Part shown: piece after piece, positions 42,596 through 51,800 of the stretch
Layout: the number at the start of each line of letters is the position of its first letter
Position numbering within the stretch: the stretch's first letter is position 1
DNA from: Acinetobacter sp. HY1485
GTDB taxonomy: Bacteria; Pseudomonadota; Gammaproteobacteria; Pseudomonadales; Moraxellaceae
Length of the DNA: 64,000 nt
Direction: 5' to 3'
Assembly: GCF_027568475.1 (NCBI RefSeq)
Contig: NZ_JANKZG010000002.1
Coordinates: forward strand, 62,001 to 126,000
Program-made: the position numbers and the translations under genes
The notes under the pieces: generated by a model
Database searches by the model: none
Told to the model about the DNA's origin: nothing
The model's input: the letters and a program-made list of their open reading frames with translations, nothing else

Positions 42596-43240
42596 TTAAC
42601 CTGCCTTACCTGACAAAAATGGATTATGCTGTTTTTCATAGCCAATCGTACTCATTTCGCCATGTCCACAAATAAACCGTGTGTCATCCGGTAGCGTAAA
42701 ACATTGAGTCTGAATAGATTCAATTAACTGTGCATGGTTACTTTTAGGAAAATCGGTGCGTCCTATCGAGCCTTTAAACAATACGTCACCTGTCCAAAGT
42801 AGCTTATTTTCTGCATTATAAAAAATCACATGCCCAGGTGTATGACCCGGAGTAAAACGCACTTCAAACTGATGTTCACCTAGCGTTAATACTTCTCCGC
42901 CTTTTAACCACTGTGTCACTTCCACAGGTTGAGGAATAGGAAAGTGATAACGCGCGCAAACATCCTGAATCATATCTAACCAAAAGGCATCATCTTGATG
43001 TGGACCAATCACAGGTACATCCCAATATTGGTTTAACTCGCCCACAGCACCTGCATGGTCAAAGTGTCCATGGGTCAACCACATTGCTTTAACGGTTAAA
43101 CCCAACGCATCCACTTCTTGTCTTAAACGCTGTGCATCACCACCTGCATCAATCAAAATAGCATCTTTGGTTACACTGTCCCATACAATTGAGCAGTTTT
43201 GGGCAAAAGCAGTCACAGGTACAATTTTGACTTGTAGCAT
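42596..43240 (-). CDS. Metallo-beta-lactamase fold hydrolase, glyoxalase II-like (YcbL type)
   Basis: A 214-residue hydrolase with the metal motif THGHFDHAGA (H-x-H-x-D-H, near 57), GHTPGHVIFY (near 134) and the C-terminal FICGHGEMSTIG. Family members hydrolyse S-lactoylglutathione or other thioesters. It resembles the single-domain YcbL type rather than full glyoxalase II. It lies 10 bases downstream of hemH. Confidence 0.9.
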   Translation of the reverse strand: MLQVKIVPVTAFAQNCSIVWDSVTKDAILIDAGGDAQRLRQEVDALGLTVKAMWLTHGHFDHAGAVGELNQYWDVPVIGPHQDDAFWLDMIQDVCARYHFPIPQPVEVTQWLKGGEVLTLGEHQFEVRFTPGHTPGHVIFYNAENKLLWTGDVLFKGSIGRTDFPKSNHAQLIESIQTQCFTLPDDTRFICGHGEMSTIGYEKQHNPFLSGKAG

Positions 43241-43250
43241 GGCAATCTCC

Positions 43251-44264
43251 TTATTGCGCCAAAGAAATTTTTAAAGCATCTAACTGAGATTGAATTAATG
43301 TTTCAAACAGTTCTAGATGTAGCTCATCCGTGTTAAGTGCAGGGATATAAGCATAAGATTCACCCCCTGCCTCTTTAAATGTTTCTGCGTTTTCCATAGC
43401 AAGTTCTTCAAGTGTTTCTAAGCAATCTGCCGAAAATGCAGGACTCATAATCTGTACAGATTTAACACCTTTTTTGCCCCATTCTTCTAGCAATACATCT
43501 GTATAAGGCTTCACCCACTCTTGCTTACCAAAACGTGACTGAAAACTAATTGCCCAAGCATCGTCATTTAATTGCAATTCTTTGGCAACTAATTTTGCTG
43601 TAATACGGCAACGGTCTGCATACGGGTCGCCCTTATCGGCATAAGGCTGTGGAATACCATGAAAAGACATCAATAATTTTTCAGCAATGCCATGATTTTT
43701 CCAATAACGGCGCACACTTTCGGCTAACGCTTTAATATATAGCGGGTGCTGATAGTAATCTTTAATAATACTTAAACCGGGTAAATTACGCTGTTTCAAC
43801 ATCCATTTTGATAGCAAATCGTATTGGGGTGCTGTTGAGGTTGCCGAATATTGTGGATACAAAGGCAATAACACCACATGGTCTTGCGGTTGGCTTTGCA
43901 TTTCTTTTAAACATGCCACCATGCCCGGATTACCATACGTCATGGCAGGGATAATTTTTAACTCAAATTCAGGATACTGCCCAACAATTTGTTCTTTTAA
44001 ATGATTCACCTGACGAAACATTATTTCACGCATCGGTGAGTCTTTTGACCATACACTTGCATACGCTTGAGACACACGTTTTGGACGAAAGGGTAAAATA
44101 AACATGCGTAAAATTATTTGCCATAAAAATTTAGGAATTTCAATCACACGCGTATCTGACAAAAATTCTTTTAAAAATTGACGCACAGCAGGTACAGTTG
44201 GCTCGTCAGGCGTACCTAAATTGGCTAAGATCACCGTGACTTTTGGCTTACTCACTAAAGACAT
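43251..44264 (-). CDS. hemH: Ferrochelatase
   Basis: A 337-residue protein: [21 protein letters not shown] at the start, [20 protein letters not shown] near 196 (the active-site His), and [14 protein letters not shown] near 270 (second conserved acidic residues). It inserts ferrous iron in protoporphyrin IX to make heme. Length matches the bacterial family. Confidence 0.97.
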   Translation of the reverse strand: MSLVSKPKVTVILANLGTPDEPTVPAVRQFLKEFLSDTRVIEIPKFLWQIILRMFILPFRPKRVSQAYASVWSKDSPMREIMFRQVNHLKEQIVGQYPEFELKIIPAMTYGNPGMVACLKEMQSQPQDHVVLLPLYPQYSATSTAPQYDLLSKWMLKQRNLPGLSIIKDYYQHPLYIKALAESVRRYWKNHGIAEKLLMSFHGIPQPYADKGDPYADRCRITAKLVAKELQLNDDAWAISFQSRFGKQEWVKPYTDVLLEEWGKKGVKSVQIMSPAFSADCLETLEELAMENAETFKEAGGESYAYIPALNTDELHLELFETLIQSQLDALKISLAQ

Positions 44265-44371
44265 AGGGCAGTATCATTCACTATCATTTGCGCTTACTCT
44301 ACCGCTTTCCTTAAATGAAGGAAACCTATAACAAGTATCTTTTTTTAACTTAATTTGATCGAAATGAACGA

Positions 44372-44932
44372 TTATGCAGGTCGTTTATTATATTGTTCTA
44401 AACAAAAAATCTGTTTTTCCAAATCAAAAATTTGAGATTGCAAATCGGCTGTTTCTTGATTTTTAACCCATCCCATAGAAGGATGATCTTTAATAAAAAT
44501 AGGAAATTCATGTTTTAATTTTTTGACCAACTCATAAACACATAAATAACGCATCACATGTGTTTGATCTTGTTTAAATGAATTTTGGAAAGCGATCAGT
44601 TTTTCTTGTTGATCTACCGACTGATTAAGCGATAACTGATTCAGACAAATCACAAAAATAGGTTTTTGTCTTGCCATTGCATAAATATATTCAAGTTGGA
44701 CATGACTTACCCCAAAGGGGGCTTCCTCACCATAACTATCTCCTTGTAATACCACCACATAATCACTTATATCAATTTGACGGCGAATACTCGTGGCCTG
44801 AGATTGATGGCATTGTTGTACGCCTGAGATAAAATGTCCCATGTTGATTAATGTTTGACACACCATCGCATAATCTCGTTCCATCCGTTGTCCAGAGGTC
44901 GAAATAAAAATGTGATAGCGTTGATTTGCCAT
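44372..44932 (-). CDS. DUF4062-domain protein with a C-terminal coiled coil
   Basis: A 186-residue protein. The N-terminal 100 residues match the DUF4062 pattern: IFISTSGQRMERDYAMV (near 8), MGHFISG, SIRRQIDISDYVVVLQGDSYG (near 48) and VSHVQLEYIYAMA (near 75, with the conserved Glu). DUF4062 is a Rossmann/TIR-like fold often at the N-terminus of large STAND or NTPase proteins; here no larger protein follows. The C-terminus (about 160-180) has heptad-like Leu/Ile spacing. It stands alone between hemH and murI with a 107-base gap before hemH. Confidence 0.8.
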   Translation of the reverse strand: MANQRYHIFISTSGQRMERDYAMVCQTLINMGHFISGVQQCHQSQATSIRRQIDISDYVVVLQGDSYGEEAPFGVSHVQLEYIYAMARQKPIFVICLNQLSLNQSVDQQEKLIAFQNSFKQDQTHVMRYLCVYELVKKLKHEFPIFIKDHPSMGWVKNQETADLQSQIFDLEKQIFCLEQYNKRPA

Positions 44933-44996
44933 AGGATATATTCATTTTTTTAATTAATATAATTTTATTTATAACACAAACTAAACAATAGCCAAG

Positions 44997-45812
44997 TTAA
45001 ATTTGATGTGCTCGCCAAGAAAATTCACAGTTAATAAGTTTTGATATTATATTATTTATTTTTAATATATTACCACCTGTAAAGTAGCACTCAATTTGAG
45101 CATCGTCATTTAAGCTTTGTGTACTTTGTAAATTATTTTTTAATAATATTTTTGCTGTTTGGCGTGCAACCGCTTGCCCTGAATCGACCAAAGTGAATTG
45201 TTCTTTAAAGACATGATTTAGAGCATTTTTTAAAAAAGGATAATGTGTACAACCTAACACTAAATGATCTGCTTTTTGTTCAATGGCAGGTTGTAAAACC
45301 GATTTAAGCAACTGATGCATTTGCGTACTATTACACTGCCCTGCTTCAATAAGGGGTACTAATTCTAAACAAGTCACAGGCAATACTTTGACCTGTGCAG
45401 GTTGTGCAAAATGGGTTATCACCTCTTGAATGAGCCGACCTCTAAAGGTAGCAGGTGTGGCTAAAACAGCAACGGTTTTGGTTTTAGAATTAATTACGGC
45501 AGGTTTTAAGGCAGGTACAAGCCCAATAATTGGAAACGTATCGCCATAATGTTGGCGTAGATGATCTAAACTAAAAGCAGATGCGGTATTACAAGCAACC
45601 ACCACCGCTTTACAACCTTGCTGATATAACCATTCTACAGCATTTGCAGTAAGTGTACGGATGTCATCATCTTCTCTTGCGCCATACGGTACATGTGCCG
45701 TATCTGCAAAGTAAATTATTTTTTCTTGAGGTAAATGACGCATAATCTCTTGCGCAACTGATAATCCACCAATACCAGAATCAAATATACCAATCGGCGC
45801 ATCAGATGCCAT
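44997..45812 (-). CDS. murI: Glutamate racemase
   Basis: A 271-residue enzyme with the two catalytic Cys regions: VVACNTASAFSLD (near residue 72) and LVLGCTHYPFLKN (near 185). GIFDSGIGGLSV at the N-terminus is the family start. It makes D-glutamate for peptidoglycan. Confidence 0.97.
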   Translation of the reverse strand: MASDAPIGIFDSGIGGLSVAQEIMRHLPQEKIIYFADTAHVPYGAREDDDIRTLTANAVEWLYQQGCKAVVVACNTASAFSLDHLRQHYGDTFPIIGLVPALKPAVINSKTKTVAVLATPATFRGRLIQEVITHFAQPAQVKVLPVTCLELVPLIEAGQCNSTQMHQLLKSVLQPAIEQKADHLVLGCTHYPFLKNALNHVFKEQFTLVDSGQAVARQTAKILLKNNLQSTQSLNDDAQIECYFTGGNILKINNIISKLINCEFSWRAHQI

Positions 45813-45853
45813 TTTATTACACTCATTTAAAACAATGTGCTAAATCTTAAACC

Positions 45854-46360
45854 TCAGGCTTTTAATTGCCAACAAAAATCACCACTTTGTAATGTTAAAA
45901 CCGTATCACCTGTTGGGGTTTCTTCAAGTTTGCCATATTCAATAAGTTGAAAAAAAGCACTACGACTCAACAACCCAAGTAATCCATCTCGCACTTCTAG
46001 ATAAGGTCGATCATTTTTCATCATCATAGGATGGTCAGTATCTAATTTAATCCATTTATTTTGAAGTGTTTTGGCATATAACATCTGTTGGTCTTGCTGA
46101 ATTTCTATAATAAAAAAGGGGGCATCCTCTACCTGAATACGGAATTTTTCATGTGGCGTTTTTAAGTAAAACAATTCATTTTCTTGCCAAAGTAATTTAG
46201 AAAATAAATCAATTAAACGTGTCTTTTTAATTTGTGTACCTTCATGCCACCACTCACCATTGGCTTTAATGGTTAAATCCATATGTGTTGTGCGTGTGGG
46301 TTGCCAATCTTGTAAGTTAAAATCTGATGGTAAATCATGTAGTAAAGATTGTAGGCTCAT
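45854..46360 (-). CDS. DUF1285 domain protein
   Basis: A 168-residue protein with the DUF1285 pattern, including IKANGEWWHEGTQIKK near residue 30, LIDLFSKLLWQENE, and VEDAPFFIIEI near 83. The family has a two-subdomain beta-rich fold known from structural genomics but no assigned role. It starts 42 bases before murI (same strand) and may share its promoter. Confidence 0.88.
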   Translation of the reverse strand: MSLQSLLHDLPSDFNLQDWQPTRTTHMDLTIKANGEWWHEGTQIKKTRLIDLFSKLLWQENELFYLKTPHEKFRIQVEDAPFFIIEIQQDQQMLYAKTLQNKWIKLDTDHPMMMKNDRPYLEVRDGLLGLLSRSAFFQLIEYGKLEETPTGDTVLTLQSGDFCWQLKA

Positions 46361-46525
46361 AAGAAATCCATATAAAAAAATGATCGCTTTTTTTGGCTAT
46401 TTAACAGAAAATAAGCAACTTTCAGCCGAAAGGTTGAATATAGCGTATCATAGGACTATACGCCGTATACACGCATGGCAGCACCAATTTGGTTGCCACC
46501 TTTAGCTATATATGAGGAGCCTTAC

Positions 46526-48235
46526 ATGGAACACATCGAACGTGAATCGATGGAGTTTGACGTTGTGATTGTTGGCGCAGGACCTGCGGGACTTTCTGCT
46601 GCAATTAAACTTCGCCAGTTAGCCATTCAACATGACTTACCTGACTTGACCGTTTGTGTGGTAGAAAAAGGCTCCGAAGTGGGCGCACATATTTTATCGG
46701 GTGCTGTATTAGAACCACGCGCGCTAAACGAGCTTTTTCCAAATTGGAAAGAAGAAGGCGCACCGTTAAATGTGCCTGTAACACAGGATAAAACATACTT
46801 TTTAACCTCAGACCAAAAACACCAAGAAGCACCTCATTGGGTTGTGCCTAAAACAATGCATAACGAGGGCAACTATGTAGTGTCTTTAGGCAACGTGGTA
46901 CGTTGGTTAGGTGAAAAAGCCGAAGAGCTTGAAGTTGCTGTTTTTCCAGGATTTGCAGCTTCAGAAATTTTGTACCATACCGATGGTACTGTAAAAGGTA
47001 TTCAAACAGGTGACATGGGTGTCGGTAAAGATGGACAACCTACAGGTAACTTCACACCAGGTTACGAGTTACATGCCAAATACACCATTTTTGCAGAAGG
47101 TTGCCGTGGGCATTTGGGTAAGCGTTTAATTTCCCAATTTGACCTAGACAAAAATGCAGACCCACAACATTACGGTATTGGTATTAAAGAACTGTGGGAA
47201 GTCGATCCATCGTTGCATCAAGAAGGTTTAGTAATGCATGGTGCAGGTTGGCCGCTCTCTGAAACAGGTTCATCAGGGGGTTGGTGGTTATATCACGGCG
47301 AAAACAACCAAATTAGTTTGGGTATGATTGTTGACCTTGCTTATAAAAATCCACATATGTATCCATTTATGGAAATGCAACGTTTTAAAACGCACCCACT
47401 CATTAAACAGTATTTAGAAGGTGGCAAACGTATTTCTTATGGTGCGCGTGCAGTTGTAAAAGGTGGTTTGAATTCTTTACCAAAACTCACCTTTGCAGGG
47501 GGTGCACTCATTGGTGATGATGCAGGCTTCTTAAACTTTGCTAAAATTAAAGGTTCACATACCGCTATGAAGTCGGGAATGTTATGTGCCGAAGCCATTT
47601 TTGAAGCAATTAAAGAAGGTGTAGCTCAAGGTGGTGAAGTGTCTATCGCACGTGTGACTGAAGGCGAAGATCATTTTATGAAAGAGCCTTTAGCTTATAG
47701 CAAAAAATTTGAACAAAGTTGGTTAAAAGAAGAATTATTCCAAACCCGTAACTTTGGTCCTGCAATGCATAAATTTGGACAATACGGTGGTGGTGCATTT
47801 AACTTTATCGATCAAAATGTATTTAGAATTCCATTTACATTGCATGATCTCACGCCTGATTTTTCTGCGCTTGATACAGTTGATGTCACAAACTTTAAAC
47901 CTAACTACCCAAAACCAGATGGCAAGCTCACGTTTGACCGTTTATCTTCGGTATTTATTTCAAATACTGTACACGAAGAAAATCAGCCTTCTCATTTAAA
48001 ACTCACAGATGCCCATATTCCTGTTAATGTAAACTTACCCAAATGGGATGAGCCTGCACAGCGTTATTGCCCAGCAGGGGTCTATGAAATTGTAGAAGAA
48101 GCAGGACAAAAGCATTTCCAAATTAATGCAGCCAACTGCGTACATTGTAAAACGTGTGATATTAAAGACCCATCACAAAATATTACTTGGGTAACGCCCG
48201 AAGGTGGCGGTGGTCCAAACTATCCAAATATGTAA
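46526..48235 (+). CDS. Electron transfer flavoprotein-ubiquinone oxidoreductase
   Basis: A 569-residue flavoprotein: FAD motif VVIVGAGPAGLSAAIKL near residue 13, a ubiquinone region with GGWWLYHGENNQISLG, and a C-terminal 4Fe-4S ferredoxin-like domain (CPAGVYE, then CVHCKTCDIKDP). It passes electrons from ETF (fatty-acid and amino-acid oxidation) to ubiquinone at the inner membrane. The ORF is open to 46475, but TATGAGGAGCC just before 46526 and the family N-terminus favour this ATG. Confidence 0.96.
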   Translation: MEHIERESMEFDVVIVGAGPAGLSAAIKLRQLAIQHDLPDLTVCVVEKGSEVGAHILSGAVLEPRALNELFPNWKEEGAPLNVPVTQDKTYFLTSDQKHQEAPHWVVPKTMHNEGNYVVSLGNVVRWLGEKAEELEVAVFPGFAASEILYHTDGTVKGIQTGDMGVGKDGQPTGNFTPGYELHAKYTIFAEGCRGHLGKRLISQFDLDKNADPQHYGIGIKELWEVDPSLHQEGLVMHGAGWPLSETGSSGGWWLYHGENNQISLGMIVDLAYKNPHMYPFMEMQRFKTHPLIKQYLEGGKRISYGARAVVKGGLNSLPKLTFAGGALIGDDAGFLNFAKIKGSHTAMKSGMLCAEAIFEAIKEGVAQGGEVSIARVTEGEDHFMKEPLAYSKKFEQSWLKEELFQTRNFGPAMHKFGQYGGGAFNFIDQNVFRIPFTLHDLTPDFSALDTVDVTNFKPNYPKPDGKLTFDRLSSVFISNTVHEENQPSHLKLTDAHIPVNVNLPKWDEPAQRYCPAGVYEIVEEAGQKHFQINAANCVHCKTCDIKDPSQNITWVTPEGGGGPNYPNM

Positions 48236-48259
48236 AAAAAGCCCCTTGTGGGCTTTTTT
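48235..48259 (+). terminator. Intrinsic terminator after ETF-QO
   Basis: AAAAAGCCC / GGGCTTTTT with a 5-base loop and a T run begins at the stop codon of the ETF-QO gene. Confidence 0.88.
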
Positions 48260-48476
48260 AATCTTTAAAAAATATTAATATGAAATAAACCTTAAAAAAT
48301 GGCTATTAATAAAACAATTAGAAAAATTCATCAAAATTTGTTTTGTATTAAATAATAAATTATATAAATATACAGCGAGTTTTAAGTACACGGACGAATA
48401 TGCTTATTTGGCATATAAATGCTTAAAAAAGTAAGATCATTTAAAAGCTGAACCTACAGCTTTGGAGAGTAATTTT

Positions 48477-50267
48477 ATGCATCGTTATGGAATGACTTCA
48501 ATTGTCACGGCACTCCTTACTATCGCATTATCCACTTCATGTCAGCAAGTGATGGCAGCCCCTGCCCCACAAGAAACCGTACAACAATCTGAGCAACTCC
48601 CTGCTTGGTGGAAACAAGCCGTTTTTTATCAGGTTTATCCACGCTCATTTAAAAATACCAATGGTAGTGGTGTTGGTGACTTAAACGGAATTATAGAAAA
48701 ACTAGATTACTTAAAAAGTTTAGGTGTCGATGCAATTTGGATTAATCCGCATTACGAATCTCCTAATACAGACAATGGTTATGATGTTAGCGATTATAAA
48801 AACATCATGAAAGAATACGGCACGATGGAAGATTTTGACCGTCTTGTTGCAGAAATGAAAAAACGTGATATGCGTTTAATGATTGATGTGGTGATTAACC
48901 ATACCAGCGATCAACACCCGTGGTTTATTCAAAGTAAAAGCAGTAAAGATAACCCGTACCGAGAATACTATTTCTGGCGTGATAGTAAAGATGGTCAAGT
49001 CCCCAACAATTACCCATCATTTTTTGGTGGTGGCGCATGGGATAAAGACGGCAATACCGACCAATATTACTTGCACTATTTTGCTAAACAACAACCCGAC
49101 TTAAACTGGGAAAACCCAAAAGTTCGCCAAGAATTGTACGATATTTTGCGTTTTTGGTTAGATAAAGGCGTATCTGGCTTGCGTATGGATACGGTAGCTA
49201 CTTATGCCAAAATTCCAAACTTTCCAGAGCTAAGCCCAGCAGAAGTAGATAACTACGCCGTTGCTTATACCAAAGGTCCAGAACTTCATAAGTACATTAA
49301 AGAGATGAACCAAGAGGTTTTATCGAAGTATGATGCTGTATCAGCAGGTGAGATTTTTGGTGTACCGCTAGCAGAATCCATTAAATTCTCTGATCGTCGT
49401 CGTCAAGAACTCAATATGTCATTTACGTTTGATCTTATTCGTGTGGATGTTGATCCAAAAGAATCATGGCGTCGTAAAGACTGGAAACTCAGTGAGTTTA
49501 GAAAAATTATTCATGACTTAGATACCATAACAGGGAACTATGGTTGGAATGCCTTTTTCTTAGATAACCACGATAATCCACGTATGCTGTCACATTTTGG
49601 TGATGACCGTCCAAAATGGCGTGAAGCATCGGCAAAAGCATTGGGCACAGTGTTACTGACGCAACGTGCAACGCCGTTTATCTATCAAGGTACAGAATTG
49701 GGTATGACCAATTACCCATTCAAAAATATTTATGACTTTGAAGATATTGCCATTAAGGGCTTATGGAAAGACAAAGTTGAAACAGGCAAAGTAACCGAAG
49801 CTGATTTCTTAAAAACAGCACGCTTAACCAGTCGTGATAATACACGTACGCCATTTCAATGGGATGCAACTGCAAATGCAGGCTTTACCACAGGCACACC
49901 ATGGTTAAAGATTAATCCAAACTATAAACAGATTAATGCTGCAAGCCAAATTAATGATCCAAATTCTATCTTTAGCTATTACAAAAAGCTGATTAAGTTA
50001 CGTCATGAAATTCCTGCACTGACCTACGGCACATATACAGATTTAGATCTTAAAAATAATGATGTGTATGCTTATACACGTGTTTTAGGTGCAGAAAAAT
50101 ACTTAGTAGTTGCAAACTTTAAAGAACATAAAGTGAAATACAACTTGCCAAATAATGTTGTAGTTCAAAGTGTAATCACTGAAAGTAATGCAAAACGAAC
50201 CATTAAACCCAATACCACACAGCTCAATTTAGCACCGTGGCAATCGGGTATTTATAAAATCAAATAA
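48477..50267 (+). CDS. Exported GH13 alpha-glucosidase
   Basis: A 596-residue GH13 enzyme with a Sec signal peptide (about residues 8-28, likely cut after VMA). The four GH13 regions are present: DVVINH (near 137), GLRMDTV with nucleophile Asp238, AGEIFG with acid/base Glu292, and FLDNHDNPR with Asp366. This pattern fits the oligo-1,6-glucosidase/alpha-glucosidase group. An upstream TTG is in frame, but GGAGAG six bases before ATG at 48477 favours this start. It sits alone: no sugar transporter or regulator adjoins it. The 240 bases upstream contain the preceding terminator and presumably its promoter. Confidence 0.93.
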   Translation: MHRYGMTSIVTALLTIALSTSCQQVMAAPAPQETVQQSEQLPAWWKQAVFYQVYPRSFKNTNGSGVGDLNGIIEKLDYLKSLGVDAIWINPHYESPNTDNGYDVSDYKNIMKEYGTMEDFDRLVAEMKKRDMRLMIDVVINHTSDQHPWFIQSKSSKDNPYREYYFWRDSKDGQVPNNYPSFFGGGAWDKDGNTDQYYLHYFAKQQPDLNWENPKVRQELYDILRFWLDKGVSGLRMDTVATYAKIPNFPELSPAEVDNYAVAYTKGPELHKYIKEMNQEVLSKYDAVSAGEIFGVPLAESIKFSDRRRQELNMSFTFDLIRVDVDPKESWRRKDWKLSEFRKIIHDLDTITGNYGWNAFFLDNHDNPRMLSHFGDDRPKWREASAKALGTVLLTQRATPFIYQGTELGMTNYPFKNIYDFEDIAIKGLWKDKVETGKVTEADFLKTARLTSRDNTRTPFQWDATANAGFTTGTPWLKINPNYKQINAASQINDPNSIFSYYKKLIKLRHEIPALTYGTYTDLDLKNNDVYAYTRVLGAEKYLVVANFKEHKVKYNLPNNVVVQSVITESNAKRTIKPNTTQLNLAPWQSGIYKIK

Positions 50268-50297
50268 AAAAAGGAAGGGCTTGCCCTTCCTTTTTTC
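50267..50297. terminator. Bidirectional terminator between alpha-glucosidase and craA
   Basis: Arms AAAAAGGAAGGG / CCCTTCCTTTTT around CTTG, with A and T runs on each side, lie exactly between the converging stop codons. Confidence 0.92.
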
Positions 50298-51527
50298 TTA
50301 GAACTCGCCTTTGGCACGGCGTTCTTGCATTGCATTAACCAATGCTTTTCTTGGGAACGTAAACCAAATTAAAATAATCACAATACTCGCAATTAAATAC
50401 GCTGCCATGTGGTATTGCGTATATAACGCACGTACAATTTCAATGCCTGCAAAAAAGCATGTCATGTTTAACATCGACATTGCCGCAGATACTGTACCTT
50501 TGCCCATTTCAGATGACATAAACGCATAACGGAACACCACAGAAACGGCAATCCCTTCACCAAAACTTAAGATAGTCATCCCAATCACAAGTAATGGAAT
50601 AGTAAATTGAGTCAATACTAAACTTGATGCTGCAATAATGGCACCCACCAACATGGTTGGAAAGCCCACCAAAATGGTTTTACCTAACTCAAAGCGGTCA
50701 ACCACTTTAATTAAAACAATATTACCTAAAATTAACCCTGCAAAAATTGGAATTTGGAATAAACCATATTGCAAACTGCTTAGACCAAGCTCATCTACCA
50801 ACATAATGGGTGAAATTGCAATCCATAACATCAGTGGCAACACCACCAAGGGTAAAGCAATGGCAAGACTTAAAAAGCGTTTGTCTGCATAGGTTTGTTT
50901 AAAATCACCAAACAGTTGCCCTAATGGTTTTTTCTCCATCGTGGGTGCCATGTACGGCATAGACGACTTTAAACCAAACCAACTTAAAAATGACATCGCA
51001 GCAATGGCAATAAAGCCCCAATGCCAAGAGATATGGTCAATCAAAAATGCACCAAATACAGGTCCTAGTAACGGCGCAAGTAAAGATAAGTTAGACATAA
51101 TTGCCATCACTTTTACCGCATCACGCTCTTCAAAAGATTCCTGAATTGCAGCATAACCCACTGCCGAAACAACCGTTAAACCTGCACCTTGTAAAAAGCG
51201 CATAATTAAAAATTGATACATGTTTTGTGCAAAAAGAATAATTAAACAGCATACGGTAAAAAACATTACCCCTGCCAATAATACTTTTTTACGCCCTAAA
51301 CGGTCTGAAAGTGGACCAAATAACCATGCCACACATGCCCCACCTAAAAGGTACAAAGACATAGAAGATGGTGCCCAATCTGCACTTACGCCAAAGTCTT
51401 GCGTAATTGCTAACATTGCGGGTTGAATAAGATCATTGCCAATATAGGTGGCAAGCTCAAATAAAACCAAAGCTAGCGGAAACATAAGTGTCGCTAGGCT
51501 TAATTTTTTTGCCTGAGAATTTTGCAT
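50298..51527 (-). CDS. craA: CraA-like MFS drug exporter (MdfA family)
   Basis: A 409-residue protein with 12 predicted membrane segments. The start block MFPLALVLFELATYIGNDLIQPAM, motif GPLSDRLGRKKV (near 75), the motif-C-like LGPVFGAFLIDHISWHWGF (near 160) and FRYAFMSSEMGKGT near 335 closely resemble the Acinetobacter CraA/MdfA proteins. CraA exports chloramphenicol and some other drugs by proton antiport. An acidic residue in the first membrane helix (Glu24) matches the substrate-binding Glu of MdfA. Its stop is shared with the bidirectional terminator. Confidence 0.93.
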   Translation of the reverse strand: MQNSQAKKLSLATLMFPLALVLFELATYIGNDLIQPAMLAITQDFGVSADWAPSSMSLYLLGGACVAWLFGPLSDRLGRKKVLLAGVMFFTVCCLIILFAQNMYQFLIMRFLQGAGLTVVSAVGYAAIQESFEERDAVKVMAIMSNLSLLAPLLGPVFGAFLIDHISWHWGFIAIAAMSFLSWFGLKSSMPYMAPTMEKKPLGQLFGDFKQTYADKRFLSLAIALPLVVLPLMLWIAISPIMLVDELGLSSLQYGLFQIPIFAGLILGNIVLIKVVDRFELGKTILVGFPTMLVGAIIAASSLVLTQFTIPLLVIGMTILSFGEGIAVSVVFRYAFMSSEMGKGTVSAAMSMLNMTCFFAGIEIVRALYTQYHMAAYLIASIVIILIWFTFPRKALVNAMQERRAKGEF

Positions 51528-51550
51528 TTTAATTTAAAGATCATGAGTTT

Positions 51551-51572
51551 ATTGTGTATCAATGAACACAAT
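51551..51572. promoter_or_regulatory. Dyad upstream of craA, candidate operator
   Basis: ATTGTGT-N8-ACACAAT is a perfect 7-base inverted repeat, 24 bases upstream of the craA start. On the minus strand TATATT overlaps its outer edge and could be the -10 box, so a bound repressor would block transcription. No regulator gene is adjacent. The remainder of this 273-base gap (51528-51800) holds no gene I can support. Confidence 0.4.
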
Positions 51573-51800
51573 ATAAAAATAGTGGAATCAGGAGCAGATT
51601 GTCTTGGATTAAGGCACCATCTGCCTAATTTTAGGGGGGCAACATTAGCATATTTTACTATAAAGGTCGAACCACAATATCAGCCGATTAAAACCATCAA
51701 ATTAAAAGATTTTTCCCTCCATGTTTTGATGAATTTACCTATACTTTTGTAATTGTTTACATAAGAATACGCCATCATTTTATGCCCTTGAAAAACCAAG

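Noticed and set aside
46475..48235. Longer ETF-QO start at 46475
   Set aside because: The extra 17 residues have no family similarity; the ATG at 46526 has a strong GAGGAG site.
48462..48476. TTG start for the alpha-glucosidase
   Set aside because: The GGAGAG ribosome site lies inside that extension and serves the ATG at 48477.
51522..51752. A 76-residue plus-strand ORF upstream of the MBOAT gene
   Set aside because: No ribosome site, no recognisable domain; it covers the craA promoter region.
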